DNA of 64,000 nt from Rugamonas brunnea (GTDB lineage: Bacteria; Pseudomonadota; Gammaproteobacteria; Burkholderiales; Burkholderiaceae_D): positions 1-64,000 of the forward strand of contig NZ_JACEZT010000012.1 of assembly GCF_014042345.1 (NCBI RefSeq). The letters are read 5' to 3'. The position numbers and the translations under genes are program-made. Shown piece after piece: positions 42,508 through 53,100 of this stretch. The notes below the pieces were generated by a model. That model saw only the letters and a list, made by a program, of their open reading frames with translations, was not told the DNA's origin and did no database searches. The first letter of the stretch is position 1. Every line of letters starts with the position of its first letter.

Positions 42508-43818
42508 ATGAGCACCCCCATCGTCGAACTGAAAGCGGTCGGCAAGCATTTCCGCGCCGCCGACGGCTCCGCCCGCGCCGTGCTCGAAGGCGTGGACTTT
42601 ACCCTCAACGAAGGCGAGATCGTGGCGCTGCTCGGCCAGTCCGGCTCCGGCAAGTCCACCATGCTGCGCATCATGGCCGGTCTGATCCAGGCCGACGCGG
42701 GCCAGGTGCTGTACCGCGGCATGCCGCTGTACGGCACGGCGCGCGGCATCCGCATGGTGTTCCAGTCGTTCGCGCTGTTCCCGTGGCTGACGGTGCAAAA
42801 GAACGTGGAACTGGGCCTGGAGGCGCAGGGCATGGCGGCCGACGAGCGCGCGCGCCGGGCCGAGAAGGTGATCGACCTGATCGGCCTGTCCGGCTTCGAG
42901 GGCGCGCTGCCGCGCGAGCTGTCGGGCGGCATGCGCCAGCGTGTGGGCATCGCGCGCGCGCTGGTGATGGAGCCGGAAGTGCTGCTGATGGACGAAGCGT
43001 TTTCCGCGCTCGACGTGCTGACGGGCGAGCGGCTGCGCGAGGAAATCCTGGAACTGTGGCAGTCGGGCCGCATCCCGACCAAGGCCATCCTGGTGGTATC
43101 GCACAACATCGAGGAAGCCGTAATGATGGCCGACCGGGTGCTGATCTTCGCCAGCGATCCGGGCCGGGTGCGGGCCGAGCTGCCGATTTCGCTGCCGCAG
43201 CCGCGCAAGGCGGCCGGGCCGGAAGTGCGGGCCCTGATCGACAAGGTGTATGAACTGATGACGGCCGGCGCCGCCCGTCCGGGCCTGATCAGCGAGAAGG
43301 AAGTCAAGCTGGCGCTGGGCGACCGCCTGCCGCAGGCCGACATCTCGCACATGGAGGCGATCCTGGAACTGCTGGCCGAGGAACCGTTCTCGGGCCGCGC
43401 CGACCTGCCACAGCTGGCGGAAGAAACGGAGCTGACCGACGACGAGCTGCTGCAAGTGCTGAACGCCCTGATCCTGTTGGGCTTCGCCTACCTGACCAGC
43501 GGCGACATCCTGCTCACACAACTGGGCAGCGCCTACGTGGCGGCCGACAACACGGCGCGCCAGGAGATCTTCGGCAAGCAGTTGCTGGAGCACGTGCCGC
43601 TGGTGGCCTACATCTGCCACGGCCTGTCGCAGGACAAGTCGGGCGACTTGCCGGAAGACCTGTTCCTCAAGCTGCTGCGCTTCACCCTGAGCGAAGACGA
43701 GGCCGAGCGCGCGCTGCGCGTGGCCATCGAGTGGGGCCGTTACGGCGACCTGTTCGAGTACAACTTCAACACCGGCGTGATCCAGTTGCCGAAGGACGAG
43801 GCGCCGGCGGCCGATTAA
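42508..43818 (+). CDS. ABC ATPase with C-terminal AAA-associated domain
   Basis: This is the ATPase partner of the double permease, 436 residues. The ABC domain (residues 1-260) shows GQSGSGKST, LSGGMRQR, Walker B VLLMDEAFSALD and SHNIEEA. The remaining 170 residues form the 'AAA-associated' helical domain found on some nitrate/sulfonate-type ATPases (start near YELMTAGAARPG). That extra domain may be regulatory. The 36-bp inverted repeat lies five bases after the stop and likely serves as its terminator. Confidence 0.88.
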   Translation: MSTPIVELKAVGKHFRAADGSARAVLEGVDFTLNEGEIVALLGQSGSGKSTMLRIMAGLIQADAGQVLYRGMPLYGTARGIRMVFQSFALFPWLTVQKNVELGLEAQGMAADERARRAEKVIDLIGLSGFEGALPRELSGGMRQRVGIARALVMEPEVLLMDEAFSALDVLTGERLREEILELWQSGRIPTKAILVVSHNIEEAVMMADRVLIFASDPGRVRAELPISLPQPRKAAGPEVRALIDKVYELMTAGAARPGLISEKEVKLALGDRLPQADISHMEAILELLAEEPFSGRADLPQLAEETELTDDELLQVLNALILLGFAYLTSGDILLTQLGSAYVAADNTARQEIFGKQLLEHVPLVAYICHGLSQDKSGDLPEDLFLKLLRFTLSEDEAERALRVAIEWGRYGDLFEYNFNTGVIQLPKDEAPAAD

Positions 43819-43822
43819 ACAC

Positions 43823-43896
43823 AAAACCGGGGTCAGGTCATACCATCACGCAACATGCCTGCATGTTGCGTGATGGTATGACCTGACCCCGGTTTT
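43823..43896. repeat. Perfect 36-bp inverted repeat
   Basis: The arms 43823-43858 and 43861-43896 are perfect reverse complements over 36 bases, separated only by CT. The outer part reads AAAACCGGGGTCAGGTCATA. It fills the gap between two convergent genes and ends in a T run on both strands, so it probably acts as a two-way terminator. Its size and perfection suggest a dispersed REP-like element rather than an ordinary terminator. A 14-base fragment of the same sequence is at 23622. Confidence 0.9.
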
Positions 43897-43912
43897 TGCC
43901 GGGGCTCCGGCC

Positions 43913-45202
43913 TCAGGCGGCCAGCTTGGCGAACACGCGGCGCGCGGCGGCGATGGTCTCGTCGATCACGGCGTCGCTGTGCTGGGCCGATACGAAGCCC
44001 GCTTCGAACGCGGCCGGCGCGAAGTACACGCCTTCGTCCAGCATGGCGTGGAAGAACACGTTGAAGCGCTCGCGGTCGCCCGCCATCATTTCGGCGTAGT
44101 TGCGCGGCGGCGTGGCGCTGAAGTACAGGCCGAACATGCCGCCGATGGCGTCGGCGCAGAAGGTGACGCCGGCCTCGCGCGCCGCTGCCGTCAGGCCGTC
44201 GGCCAGGCGCTTGGCGGCCGCGCTCAACTGCTCGTAGAAGCCCGGCTGCTGGATCAGCTTGAGCGTGGTCATGCCGGCCGCCACGGCCACCGGGTTGCCC
44301 GACAGCGTGCCGGCCTGGTAGACGGCGCCCAGCGGGGCCATCTTGCTCATCAGTGCCGCGCTGCCGCCGAAGGCCGCCACCGGCAGGCCGCCGCCGATCA
44401 CCTTGCCCAGCGCCGTCAGGTCGGGCTTGATGCCGTACACGTGCTGGGCGCCGCCCAGGGCCACGCGGAAGCCGCACATCACTTCGTCGAAGATCAGGAT
44501 CGCGCCATGCTTGGTGCACAGCGCGCGCATGGCTTGCAGGAAGGCGGGGCTGGCCTGGATCAGGTTCATGTTGCCGGCCACCGGCTCGACGATCACGCAC
44601 GCGATCTGGTCGCCCATTTCCGCGAACGCGTTCTCCAGTTGTTCGACGTTGTTATAGTCGAGCACCAGCGTGTGCTTGACGAAGTCCTCCGGCACACCGG
44701 CCGAGGTGGGGTTGCCGAAGGTGAGCAGGCCGCTGCCGGCCTTCACCAGCAGCGAGTCGGCGTGGCCGTGGTAGCAGCCTTCGAATTTGACGATCTTGTC
44801 GCGGCCCGTGGCGCCGCGCGCCAGGCGCAGCGCGCTCATGGTCGCTTCGGTGCCGGACGATACCAGCCGCACCTGTTCGATCGAGGGCACCAGCTTGCAG
44901 ATTTCCTCGGCCATGTCGATTTCCGCTTCGGTCGGCGCGCCGAACGACAGGCCGCGCGCAGCCGCCTGTTGCACGGCCTGCACCACCTCCGGGTGGGCGT
45001 GGCCGACGATGGCCGGGCCCCAGGAGCCGATGTAGTCGATGTAGCGCTTGTCGTCGGCGTCCCAGAAGTAGGGGCCTTCGGCGCGCGTGATGAAGCGCGG
45101 CGTGCCGCCCACCGAGCGGAATGCGCGCACCGGCGAGTTGACGCCGCCGGGCGTGGTTTTCTGGGCGCGGGCAAACAGCTTGTCGTTGTTCGAGATGGTC
45201 AT
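43913..45202 (-). CDS. hemL: Glutamate-1-semialdehyde 2,1-aminomutase
   Basis: HemL converts glutamate-1-semialdehyde to 5-aminolevulinate, an early step of heme synthesis by the C5 route. The 429 residues match the family. The pyridoxal-phosphate lysine is K267 in [13 protein letters not shown]. The [18 protein letters not shown] start region and the [16 protein letters not shown] phosphate-binding loop are also clear. thiD lies seven bases upstream on the same strand, and the inverted repeat closes the unit. Confidence 0.97.
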   Translation of the reverse strand: MTISNNDKLFARAQKTTPGGVNSPVRAFRSVGGTPRFITRAEGPYFWDADDKRYIDYIGSWGPAIVGHAHPEVVQAVQQAAARGLSFGAPTEAEIDMAEEICKLVPSIEQVRLVSSGTEATMSALRLARGATGRDKIVKFEGCYHGHADSLLVKAGSGLLTFGNPTSAGVPEDFVKHTLVLDYNNVEQLENAFAEMGDQIACVIVEPVAGNMNLIQASPAFLQAMRALCTKHGAILIFDEVMCGFRVALGGAQHVYGIKPDLTALGKVIGGGLPVAAFGGSAALMSKMAPLGAVYQAGTLSGNPVAVAAGMTTLKLIQQPGFYEQLSAAAKRLADGLTAAAREAGVTFCADAIGGMFGLYFSATPPRNYAEMMAGDRERFNVFFHAMLDEGVYFAPAAFEAGFVSAQHSDAVIDETIAAARRVFAKLAA

Positions 45203-45209
45203 GGCTCTA

Positions 45210-46067
45210 TCAGTCCAGGGTGAGGTTGGGGCCGGGCGCGGAAGGGGCCGCGCTCAGGCCGAAGAATCGGTTCGGTATCAGCTTGCCCATGCCGTAGCGC
45301 TGGGCGTGCGCCAGCGCCGCCTGCGTGTAGCGCTGCGCCAGTTGCACGGCCTGCGCCGCGTCCGCGCCGCGCGCCATGTGGGCCGCGATGGCGGCCGACA
45401 GCGTGCTGCCGGCGCCGATGAAGGGGCCGGCCAGGTGCTGCCAGCTGTCGTGGCTGACGCGCCCGTCGGCGCCGTACAGGGTGTTGGCGTAGTGGCCGTC
45501 GGCCTGGCCTTCGGTGGCGGCGGTGCCCGTCACCAGCACGTACTCGCAGCCCAGGGCCAGCAGGTAGTCGATGTCGGCGGCCAGTGTGCCGTCCTCGCCG
45601 TCGCGCCAGGTCTCGGCCAGCCGGCCCAGCTCCACCTGCGACAGCATCAGCAGCGAGGCCTGCGGCACCAGCAGTTGGCGCAGCACGGTCAGCAGCTCGT
45701 CCTGGGCGTCGTCGCCCTGGGCCGGCAGGCGGGCGCTGAACGGGTCGAGGATCAGCGGCGCGTCCGGGTAGTCCGACAGGATCTCGGCGATGGCCGCCAC
45801 CTGCTCGACGTTGGTCAGCGCGCCCACCTTGAAGGCGGCCATCGTCATGTCTTCGAGCAGCACGCGGGCTTGGTCGCAGACCCAGTCCGGGTCCACTTCC
45901 TGCACGTCTTCGATGCGGGCGCTGTCGCCGATCAGCAACGCGGTGGTGACGGGCAGGCCGGTGCAGGACAGCGCGGAAAAAGTGGCCAGGTCGGCCTGGA
46001 CGCCCATGGCGCCCACCGGGTCGCAGGCGCCGAAGCTCAATATCAGGGGAGAAGTTTGGTTTTGCAC
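45210..46067 (-). CDS. thiD: Hydroxymethylpyrimidine/phosphomethylpyrimidine kinase
   Basis: This ribokinase-fold enzyme phosphorylates HMP and HMP-phosphate in thiamine synthesis. The 285 residues start with [18 protein letters not shown], where the family has a Gly-rich substrate-binding motif. They include [11 protein letters not shown] and the [17 protein letters not shown] loop that supplies the catalytic residues. The aspartate usual in the GxGD motif is replaced here (GAGSTLSA), a feature shared by some relatives. Translation starts at GTG 46067. It is co-directional with hemL and divergent from rubredoxin. Confidence 0.85.
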   Translation of the reverse strand: MQNQTSPLILSFGACDPVGAMGVQADLATFSALSCTGLPVTTALLIGDSARIEDVQEVDPDWVCDQARVLLEDMTMAAFKVGALTNVEQVAAIAEILSDYPDAPLILDPFSARLPAQGDDAQDELLTVLRQLLVPQASLLMLSQVELGRLAETWRDGEDGTLAADIDYLLALGCEYVLVTGTAATEGQADGHYANTLYGADGRVSHDSWQHLAGPFIGAGSTLSAAIAAHMARGADAAQAVQLAQRYTQAALAHAQRYGMGKLIPNRFFGLSAAPSAPGPNLTLD

Positions 46068-46124
46068 GACGGGTGGATTAAGATACCTGATTCAACATTT
46101 TACTAGATTGAAGGATGAGAGAAC

Positions 46125-46316
46125 GTGAGTAGCAATGAAACAACGCAGGAGTTCCAGACCTGGATGTGCCTCATTTGCGGTTGGGTTTATGATGAAGCGG
46201 CCGGATTGCCGGAAGAAGGCATCGCGCCCGGCACCCGCTGGGCCGACGTGCCGATGAACTGGACTTGCCCCGAATGCGGCGCCCGCAAGGACGATTTCGA
46301 GATGGTGGCGTTGTAG
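46125..46316 (+). CDS. Rubredoxin
   Basis: This is a small cytosolic iron protein of 63 residues that shuttles single electrons. The iron ligands are the four cysteines in MCLICGWVYDE and WTCPECGARKDDF, the classic CxxCG...CPxCG pair. GTG at 46125 follows AAGGATGAGAG. Its redox partner is not in the window. The divergent placement next to thiD and hemL is common in Betaproteobacteria. Confidence 0.96.
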   Translation: MSSNETTQEFQTWMCLICGWVYDEAAGLPEEGIAPGTRWADVPMNWTCPECGARKDDFEMVAL

Positions 46317-46419
46317 ACTGCTTACTCTAATTGGCCGGCGGTGGCGCCGTGGCGCGCCGGCAGTGTGCCACAGCGCGCCGCTCTGTGTTATCGTGTAGCA
46401 ACTTTTCAGCGAACCGACT

Positions 46420-46830
46420 ATGACGACGCCGCAAGCTACCGCATTGACTATCATGGTGATCGACGACAGCAGCACGATACGCCGCTCCGCCGAGATCTTC
46501 CTGACCCAGGCCGGCTACCAGGTGGTGCTGGCCGAGGATGGCTTTGACGCGCTGGCCAAGATCAACGACCACCACCCGGCCCTGATTTTCTGCGACATCC
46601 TGATGCCGCGCCTGGACGGCTACCAGACCTGCGCGCTGATCAAGAAGAGCGCCAAATTCCACACCACGCCGGTGCTCATGCTGTCGTCCAAGGACGGCCT
46701 GTTCGACCGCGCGCGCGGCGCCATGGTCGGCTCGGCCGCCTATCTGACCAAACCATTTACCAAGGACAGCCTGCTGAGCGCCGTGCGCGAGCACACCGGC
46801 GGCGCGCCGGCTGTCCCATCGAACACCTAG
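46420..46830 (+). CDS. pilG: Twitching motility response regulator PilG
   Basis: PilG is a single-domain CheY-like regulator of type IV pilus extension, phosphorylated by ChpA. The 136 residues have D15-D16 at the acidic pocket, phospho-acceptor D59 in IFCDILMPRLDG, and the switch lysine in YLTKPFTK. There is no output domain. It is the first gene of the pilGHIJ-chpA series. The assignment rests on order and on the PilG-type DILMPRLDGYQTC sequence. Confidence 0.92.
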   Translation: MTTPQATALTIMVIDDSSTIRRSAEIFLTQAGYQVVLAEDGFDALAKINDHHPALIFCDILMPRLDGYQTCALIKKSAKFHTTPVLMLSSKDGLFDRARGAMVGSAAYLTKPFTKDSLLSAVREHTGGAPAVPSNT

Positions 46831-46848
46831 CAAGCAGCAGGGGGAAGC

Positions 46849-47214
46849 ATGGCCATACAACGCATTTTGATCGTCGACGACTCGCCCACCGAGCGTTACT
46901 ACCTGACCGACATCCTGGTCAAGAACGGCTTTTCCGTCTCCACCGCCGACAACGGCGAGGACGCGCTGGCCCGGATCAAGGCCGACAAGCCGCAACTGAT
47001 CCTGATGGATGTGGTGATGCCGGGCGCGAACGGCTTCCAGGTCACGCGCGCGATCGCGCGCGATCCCGAGCTGAAGGACGTGCCGGTCATCATCTGCTCC
47101 AGCAAGAACCAGGAGACCGACCGCATCTGGGGCATGCGCCAGGGCGCCAAGGCCTACCTGGTCAAGCCGGTGGACGCGGCCGAACTGCTGGCCCAGATCG
47201 CGGCGCTGGGCTGA
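46849..47214 (+). CDS. pilH: Twitching motility response regulator PilH
   Basis: PilH is the second CheY-like protein of the Chp pathway, linked to pilus retraction or to draining phosphate from ChpA. The 121 residues have D10-D11, phospho-acceptor D54 in LILMDVVMPGANGFQ and the lysine in YLVKPVDA. AGGGGGAAGC precedes the ATG. It lies 18 bases after pilG and one base before pilI. Confidence 0.92.
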   Translation: MAIQRILIVDDSPTERYYLTDILVKNGFSVSTADNGEDALARIKADKPQLILMDVVMPGANGFQVTRAIARDPELKDVPVIICSSKNQETDRIWGMRQGAKAYLVKPVDAAELLAQIAALG

Positions 47215-47215
47215 C

Positions 47216-47773
47216 ATGGCGCGCCCGGGCCAGGAACAGGAAAGCCTTGAAGGCGGCGCCGAGCGGCGCAGCCGGCTGCGCCAGTACCAGGTGCAGCTGC
47301 TCGAACGCATGCAGGCGGCCAAGAGCGGCGTGGCCGCCGGCGGGCGCGAACTGGGCGTGCTGCTGGGCGGCCAGCGCTGCCTGCTGGACCTGACCCAGGT
47401 CAGCGAGATCGCGCCGCTGCAGCCGGTCACCCCGGTGCCGCTGGCCCAGCCCTGGTACCTGGGCCTGGCCAGCATCCGTGGCGGCCTGACGGGCATCATC
47501 GACCTGGCCTGCTTCCGTGGCCAGGGCGCCGTGGCCGCCGGCGGCGACAGCCGCATGGTCACCTTCGCGCCGGCGCTGGGCTTCAACTGCGCGCTGCTGG
47601 TGGAGCGTGTGCTGGGCTTGCGCAAGCTGGACGACATGACGCCGGCCGCGCCGCCGGACGGCGCACCACCCTGGTGCGGCCAGCAATTCCAGGACGGCGA
47701 GGGACAAGGCTGGACCCGCATCGACCTGGCCCAGCTGGTGCGCGACCCGCGCTTCCTGCAAGTCGGGTTGTAG
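47216..47773 (+). CDS. pilI: CheW-like adaptor PilI
   Basis: PilI couples the receptor PilJ to the kinase ChpA, as CheW does in chemotaxis. The 185 residues contain a CheW-type fold, seen in [42 protein letters not shown] and the later [15 protein letters not shown]. It is cytosolic and has no membrane segment. It begins one base after the pilH stop and precedes pilJ. Confidence 0.9.
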   Translation: MARPGQEQESLEGGAERRSRLRQYQVQLLERMQAAKSGVAAGGRELGVLLGGQRCLLDLTQVSEIAPLQPVTPVPLAQPWYLGLASIRGGLTGIIDLACFRGQGAVAAGGDSRMVTFAPALGFNCALLVERVLGLRKLDDMTPAAPPDGAPPWCGQQFQDGEGQGWTRIDLAQLVRDPRFLQVGL

Positions 47774-47838
47774 CGGTAGCGGCAGCGGGCAGCACCATCA
47801 CCACAGGCAGCACACTTCGGTCATCAGGAGACGGCGGT

Positions 47839-50166
47839 ATGGGATTCAACATGGGTATCTTCGCGCGCAACAAGGCCACCGCAGGCAAGGACCAGGCGCC
47901 CAACTCGGAATTTGCCGACGCCGGCGATTCGCAGTTCCTTGGCGTGGGCGGCAGCCCCGCGCCGGAGCCCGACGCGGGCGCGCCGCTGCGCCTGCGCGAC
48001 GCGCTGCGTCGCCGCGGCGCGGGCGCTGCGACCGGTACTGGCGCCGCTGCGGCGCCGGCCGACGCCGTCCGCACCTTCAAGCTGCCCTTGATCGGCCATT
48101 TGCCGCCGCAGCGCCAGCTCAGCATCCTGACCACCACGCTGGCCGTCAGCCTGGCCGTCAGTGTGCTGTTCGTGACACTCAACACCATCAACAGCGCCAG
48201 CCGCTCCACCCGCACCCAGGTGGCCAGCGACGCGCTGATGCACTCGCAGCGTATCGGCAAAGCCGCGCCCAATGCCGTGCAGGGCAGCGCCGAGGCGTTC
48301 CGCCAGCTGGACCAGAGCCGCAACGAGCTCAATCGCGATTTCACGCTGATGCTGGACGGCGGCAACTACCAGGGGCGCGACATCGGCGCCACCCGTTCCG
48401 GCCTGGCGCCGCTGGTGGCGGCCGCGCGCAAGCAGTGGGCCGCGTCGGACAAGGCGGCCGCCACCATCCTGCAGATGAAGGCTGACCTGAACGGCGTGGA
48501 CCAGACCCTGCACACCATCAACGCCATGGCGCCGGAACTGCTGGCCAAGGCCGAGGAGATTTCCAGCTTCAAGGTGCAGCACGGCGGCAGTGCCAGGGAG
48601 CTGGCCGCCATCGGCAAGCTGACCATGCTGAGCCAGCGCATGAGCCGTGGCGTCAGTGAGTTCATGACGGCCGGCGGCATCAGCTCGGAGACGGCGTTCC
48701 AGCTGGGGCGCGACAGCACCGTGTTCCGCAACACGCTGGATAGCTTCCTGAACGGCAGCGCCGCGCTGGGCCTGCCGGCCGCGCGCGAACCGGAATTGCG
48801 CGACCAGCTGACCGCCCTGCAAACCCAGTTCAATCAGTTCCAGAAGCTGGTCAGCTCCATCCTGGACCGGCTCGACAAGTTCACGGCCGCCAAGAGCGCC
48901 GAACAGCTGATTTTCAACGACAACGAAGGCCTGCGCCAGCGCCTGATCGTGCTGCAGCAAGCCTACCGTGGCGACCAGGACGCGCTGGACCTGACGTTCT
49001 GGTTGATGGTGGCCGGCGGCGTGTTCACGCTGGTGGCGGCGGCCGCCATCGGCCGCGTGCTGCTGCAGGATTCCTATAACCGCACCCGTGGCGCCGACCG
49101 CCGGCGCCAGGAGGCGGAAGCCATGCGCCAGCAGGCGCAGCGCAAGGAGGAAGAGGCCAAGGCCATGAACGACCAGAACCAGGCCGCCATTTTGCGCCTG
49201 ATGAACGAGCTGCAGGAAGTGGCGGACGGCGACCTGACGGTGCAGGCCACCGTGTCGGAAGACATCACGGGCGCCATCGCGGACTCCGTCAACTACACGG
49301 TGGAGGAGCTGCGCGGGCTGGTGGGGCGCGTCACCACCACCGCCGAACAGGTCACGCGCGCTTCCACCCACGCCCAGACCATTTCCAGCGACCTGCTGCT
49401 GGCATCGCAGCAGCAGTCGCGCGAGATCCAGGACGCCAGCGCCACCGTCGTGAAGATGGCGCACGAGATCACCGACGTGTCCCGTTCGGCCAGCGAATCG
49501 GCCGACGTGGCGCGCCAGTCGGTGGCGGCGGCCCGCCAGGGTTCGACGGCCGTGGAAAACGCCATCAAGGGGATGCACGAGATCCGCGAGCAGATCCAGG
49601 AAACGTCCAAGCGCATCAAGCGGCTGGGCGAATCGTCGCAGGAGATCGGCGAGATCACGGAGCTGATCTCGGACATCACGGAGCAGACCAACGTGCTGGC
49701 GCTGAACGCGGCCATCCAGGCCGCGTCGGCCGGCGAGGCCGGGCGCGGCTTCTCAGTGGTGGCCGAGGAGGTGCAGCGGCTGGCCGAACGCTCGGCCGAA
49801 GCGGCCAAGCAGATCGGCGCGCTGGTGCGCACCATTCAGACCGACACCCACGACGCCGTGGCGGCAATGGAGAAGTCGACCCAGGGCGTGGTGGAGGGCG
49901 CGCGCCTGTCCGACGCGGCCGGCGCCGCGCTGAACGACATCTCGCAGGTGTCGAACCGGCTGGCTGAACTGATTTCCGAGATTTCCCAGGCCACCGGCCA
50001 GCAGGCCACGTCGGCCGCCGGCGTGGCGCAGAACATCCAGCACATCCTGGCCGTGACGGAACAGACCCAGGACGGCACCCAGCAGACGGCGCAATCGATT
50101 CACAAGCTGTCGGTGCTGGCGCAGGAACTGAAAAATTCGGTGTCGCGCTTCCGCATCTCCCACTGA
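47839..50166 (+). CDS. pilJ: Type IV pilus chemoreceptor PilJ
   Basis: PilJ is the membrane chemoreceptor of the Chp system. The 775 residues have a cytosolic N-terminal tail, a first membrane helix near residue 100 ([21 protein letters not shown]), and a periplasmic region with PilJ-type four-helix modules. A second helix near residue 395 ([19 protein letters not shown]) leads to a HAMP-like segment and the methyl-accepting signalling domain, whose hairpin tip is [20 protein letters not shown]. The ATG at 47839 follows CAGGAG. No methyltransferase (pilK) follows; chpA comes next by 33 bases. Confidence 0.93.
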   Translation: MGFNMGIFARNKATAGKDQAPNSEFADAGDSQFLGVGGSPAPEPDAGAPLRLRDALRRRGAGAATGTGAAAAPADAVRTFKLPLIGHLPPQRQLSILTTTLAVSLAVSVLFVTLNTINSASRSTRTQVASDALMHSQRIGKAAPNAVQGSAEAFRQLDQSRNELNRDFTLMLDGGNYQGRDIGATRSGLAPLVAAARKQWAASDKAAATILQMKADLNGVDQTLHTINAMAPELLAKAEEISSFKVQHGGSARELAAIGKLTMLSQRMSRGVSEFMTAGGISSETAFQLGRDSTVFRNTLDSFLNGSAALGLPAAREPELRDQLTALQTQFNQFQKLVSSILDRLDKFTAAKSAEQLIFNDNEGLRQRLIVLQQAYRGDQDALDLTFWLMVAGGVFTLVAAAAIGRVLLQDSYNRTRGADRRRQEAEAMRQQAQRKEEEAKAMNDQNQAAILRLMNELQEVADGDLTVQATVSEDITGAIADSVNYTVEELRGLVGRVTTTAEQVTRASTHAQTISSDLLLASQQQSREIQDASATVVKMAHEITDVSRSASESADVARQSVAAARQGSTAVENAIKGMHEIREQIQETSKRIKRLGESSQEIGEITELISDITEQTNVLALNAAIQAASAGEAGRGFSVVAEEVQRLAERSAEAAKQIGALVRTIQTDTHDAVAAMEKSTQGVVEGARLSDAAGAALNDISQVSNRLAELISEISQATGQQATSAAGVAQNIQHILAVTEQTQDGTQQTAQSIHKLSVLAQELKNSVSRFRISH

Positions 50167-50199
50167 CGCCAGCGCGCACCCCAGAAAGGCCTATGCAAT

Positions 50200-53100
50200 A
50201 TGAGCATGACTGATTTTCCGCACCCGGCGACCGCGCAACTGGATACCGGCCCCCTGTCCTGGGTCATGGTGGAAATCCGCGAGGCGCTGGCCCGTTCCCG
50301 CACCGCCCTGTTCGAGGCCGGCGGACGCGAGGCGGAAGACCAGGCGATCCAGCTGCAGCACGCCAAATCCCACCTGCACCAGGCGCACGGCGCGCTGCAG
50401 ATGGTGGACGTGGACGGTGTGGCGCGCCTGACGGCGCTGGCCGAGGTGGTGCTGGAGCGCTTCAAGGACGGCAGCCTCAAATGCAGCGCCGACCACGTGG
50501 AGGCGGTGGCGCGGCTGTACCAGGCGCTGGTGGAATACTTGGAGGAGTTGCTGGAAGGGGCGCCGTCGCAGCCGCTGCGGCTGTATCCGTACTACCGCGA
50601 CCTGCTGCGCATGGTGGGCGCCGAGCGCATCCATCCGGCCGATTTGTTCTTCCCCGATCTGTCGCACCAGCCGGCCATGCCGCTGGCGGCCAGCGTGCCG
50701 CCGGCCGACTATCCGGCCTGGCGCCAGCGCTACGAGAAGGCGCTGCTGGCCTACATGAAAAGCGCCGACCCGGCGGCCCAGCGCGAGCACGCGGCCGCCC
50801 TGCGCGACACGGTGGCGCTGGTGGCCGATGCCCAGCACGATGCGCGGGCGCGCGCGTTCTGGCTGGCCATGCAAAGTTTCGCGGAGCTGGTAGCCGATGG
50901 CCTGCTGGCCGGCGGCGTGCCGGTCAAGCAGTTGTTCGGCCTGATCAACCAGCAGATCCGGCGCCTGAGCCAGGGCGAGGCGGCGCAGCCGGAAGCGATG
51001 CTGCGCGACGCGCTGTTCTTCATCGCCGCGCAGGACGCGGCGACCGCGCCGCCGCTGGCGCTTCGCCTGCGCCGCATCTTCATGCTCGACGGCCTGGTGC
51101 CGCCCGATTACGAAACGCCGCGCTACGGCCAGATCGACGCGGCCGCGCTGGAGCGGGCCAAGACCGCCATGGCGCAAGCCAAGGGGTGCTGGGACCGGCT
51201 GGCCAGCGCGGAACTCGATCCGGCGCTGGACGCCGCGTTCGCGCGCGCGCTGACGCAGGCGGCCGGCGAGTGCCAGGCCCTGAACCTGCCCGCGCTCGGG
51301 GTGCTGCTGCGCCAGTTGGCCGACGTGGCCGCCAAGGCCGTCACGGCCGGGCGCAGCGAAGAACTGGCGCTGGAGATGACCACGGCGCTGCTGTTCGCTG
51401 AACACGGCTTGCAACAGATCCGCCACCTGACGGGTGACTTCGCGGCCCACGCCGACACCATCGCGGCGCGCCTGCAGGCGCTGGTGGCGGGCCAGGTACC
51501 GCCCGCGCCGGCCCAGTGGCAGGACGGCCTGGCGCGCCAGATGCAGCAGGACGACACCGTGGTGGCGCTGGCGATGGAAATGAAGACCGGCCTGCGCCAG
51601 GTGGAAAAGGTGCTCGACGATTACTACGTCGACCCATCGAAGCGTGCCACGCTCAAGGAACTGGTGGGGGTGATGCACCAGTTGCACGGCGCCCTGTCCA
51701 TCCTCGACCAGGACGATGCGATGGAGGCGGCCGGCCACGTGCAGCACGCGATCGCCGCGCTGGCCGAGGGCACGGGCGATCCGGCCCAGGAACCGAAGGC
51801 GCTGGACGACATCGCGCAGAACGTGGGCGCGCTGGGCTTCTTCGTCGACATGCTGGCCCAGAATCCGGCCGGCGCGCGCGAACGTTTCACATTCGACGCC
51901 GAGCATGGCGCCTTCCGCGCCGTCCCGTTCCGCAAGATGGCGGCGGCCGAATCGATTCCCGTGCTTGACGAGGAGATGCCACCCCCGGCTCCACCGCCGT
52001 TGCCGGTGGCCGAGGCGCCGCCGCCGAGCGAGGCTGCGGTGGAAGCGGAACTGCTGGAGATTTTCATCGCCGAAGCGCAGGAAGTGCTGCAGTTCGTGGG
52101 CACCACGCTGGCGCTGCCGCGCGCCGACGCGGGCACGCTGGACAACCTGACCATGCTGCGGCGCTGCTTCCACACGCTCAAGGGCAGTGGCCGCATGGTG
52201 GGGCTGAATCGCTTCGCCGACGCGGCGCACAGCATCGAGAAGGTGATGAATGTCTGGCTGGCGGAGTTGCGCCCGGCCAGCGAATCCTTGTTTGCCCTGC
52301 TGGAGCGTGCCGCGCGCGAACTGGGTGCGTGGGTCGACCAGTTGGCCGGCGGCGCCATGCCAGCCGGTGGTGGCGAAGCTTTGATCGCTGCGGCCGACCG
52401 CTTGCGCGAGGGCGGCGAGTCCGAGCCGGAACCGGAGCCAGTGCAGGCCCCTGTCGCGCGCGCGGACGACTCGATGGAGGCGCTGGAATTTGCGTCCGTC
52501 GCGGAAGCTGCCGGTCTGGCAGAGGAGATCGAGGCGGCGGATCTGGCCGACGATACGGCTGCGATGGCCCCCGTGACTACCAGCACCCCGTCGCCAGCGC
52601 ATGACGAGGCAGCGCATGACGAAGCAGCGCATGCAGATGCGGTGCGTGGGGCCCATGCGGCTGAAACGGCAAAGCCGGCAGAAGGAACAGAAGCAGCAGG
52701 GGCAGCAGAAGCAGAAGCAGAGGCGGCGGAAGCGGCAAAAGCGGCAGAAGCTGCGGAAGCCGCGGCAGCGCAAGCGGCTGACGCGGCGGCCGAAGCGGCC
52801 ATCAAAGCCGCAGCCTTGGCCGAGGCGGAAGCCCATGAGGCGGCGGCTGCGACGGCGGCCGCAGCGGAGGAGGAAGCGAAGCGGGCCAGCGAGGCCGCTG
52901 CCGCGCCACGCCGTCCGTCCGTCTCCGGCAATGTAATCGAATTCCCCACCATCGCCGCGCCGCTGGTGCCGCCGGACGACAACATCAAGCATATCGGCGG
53001 GCTCGATATCCCGCTGCCGCTGTACAACATCTACCTGGCCGAGACGGACGAGTTGGTGCGCTTGCTGGCGCGCGACTTCGGCGAGTGGCGCCACGAGCCG

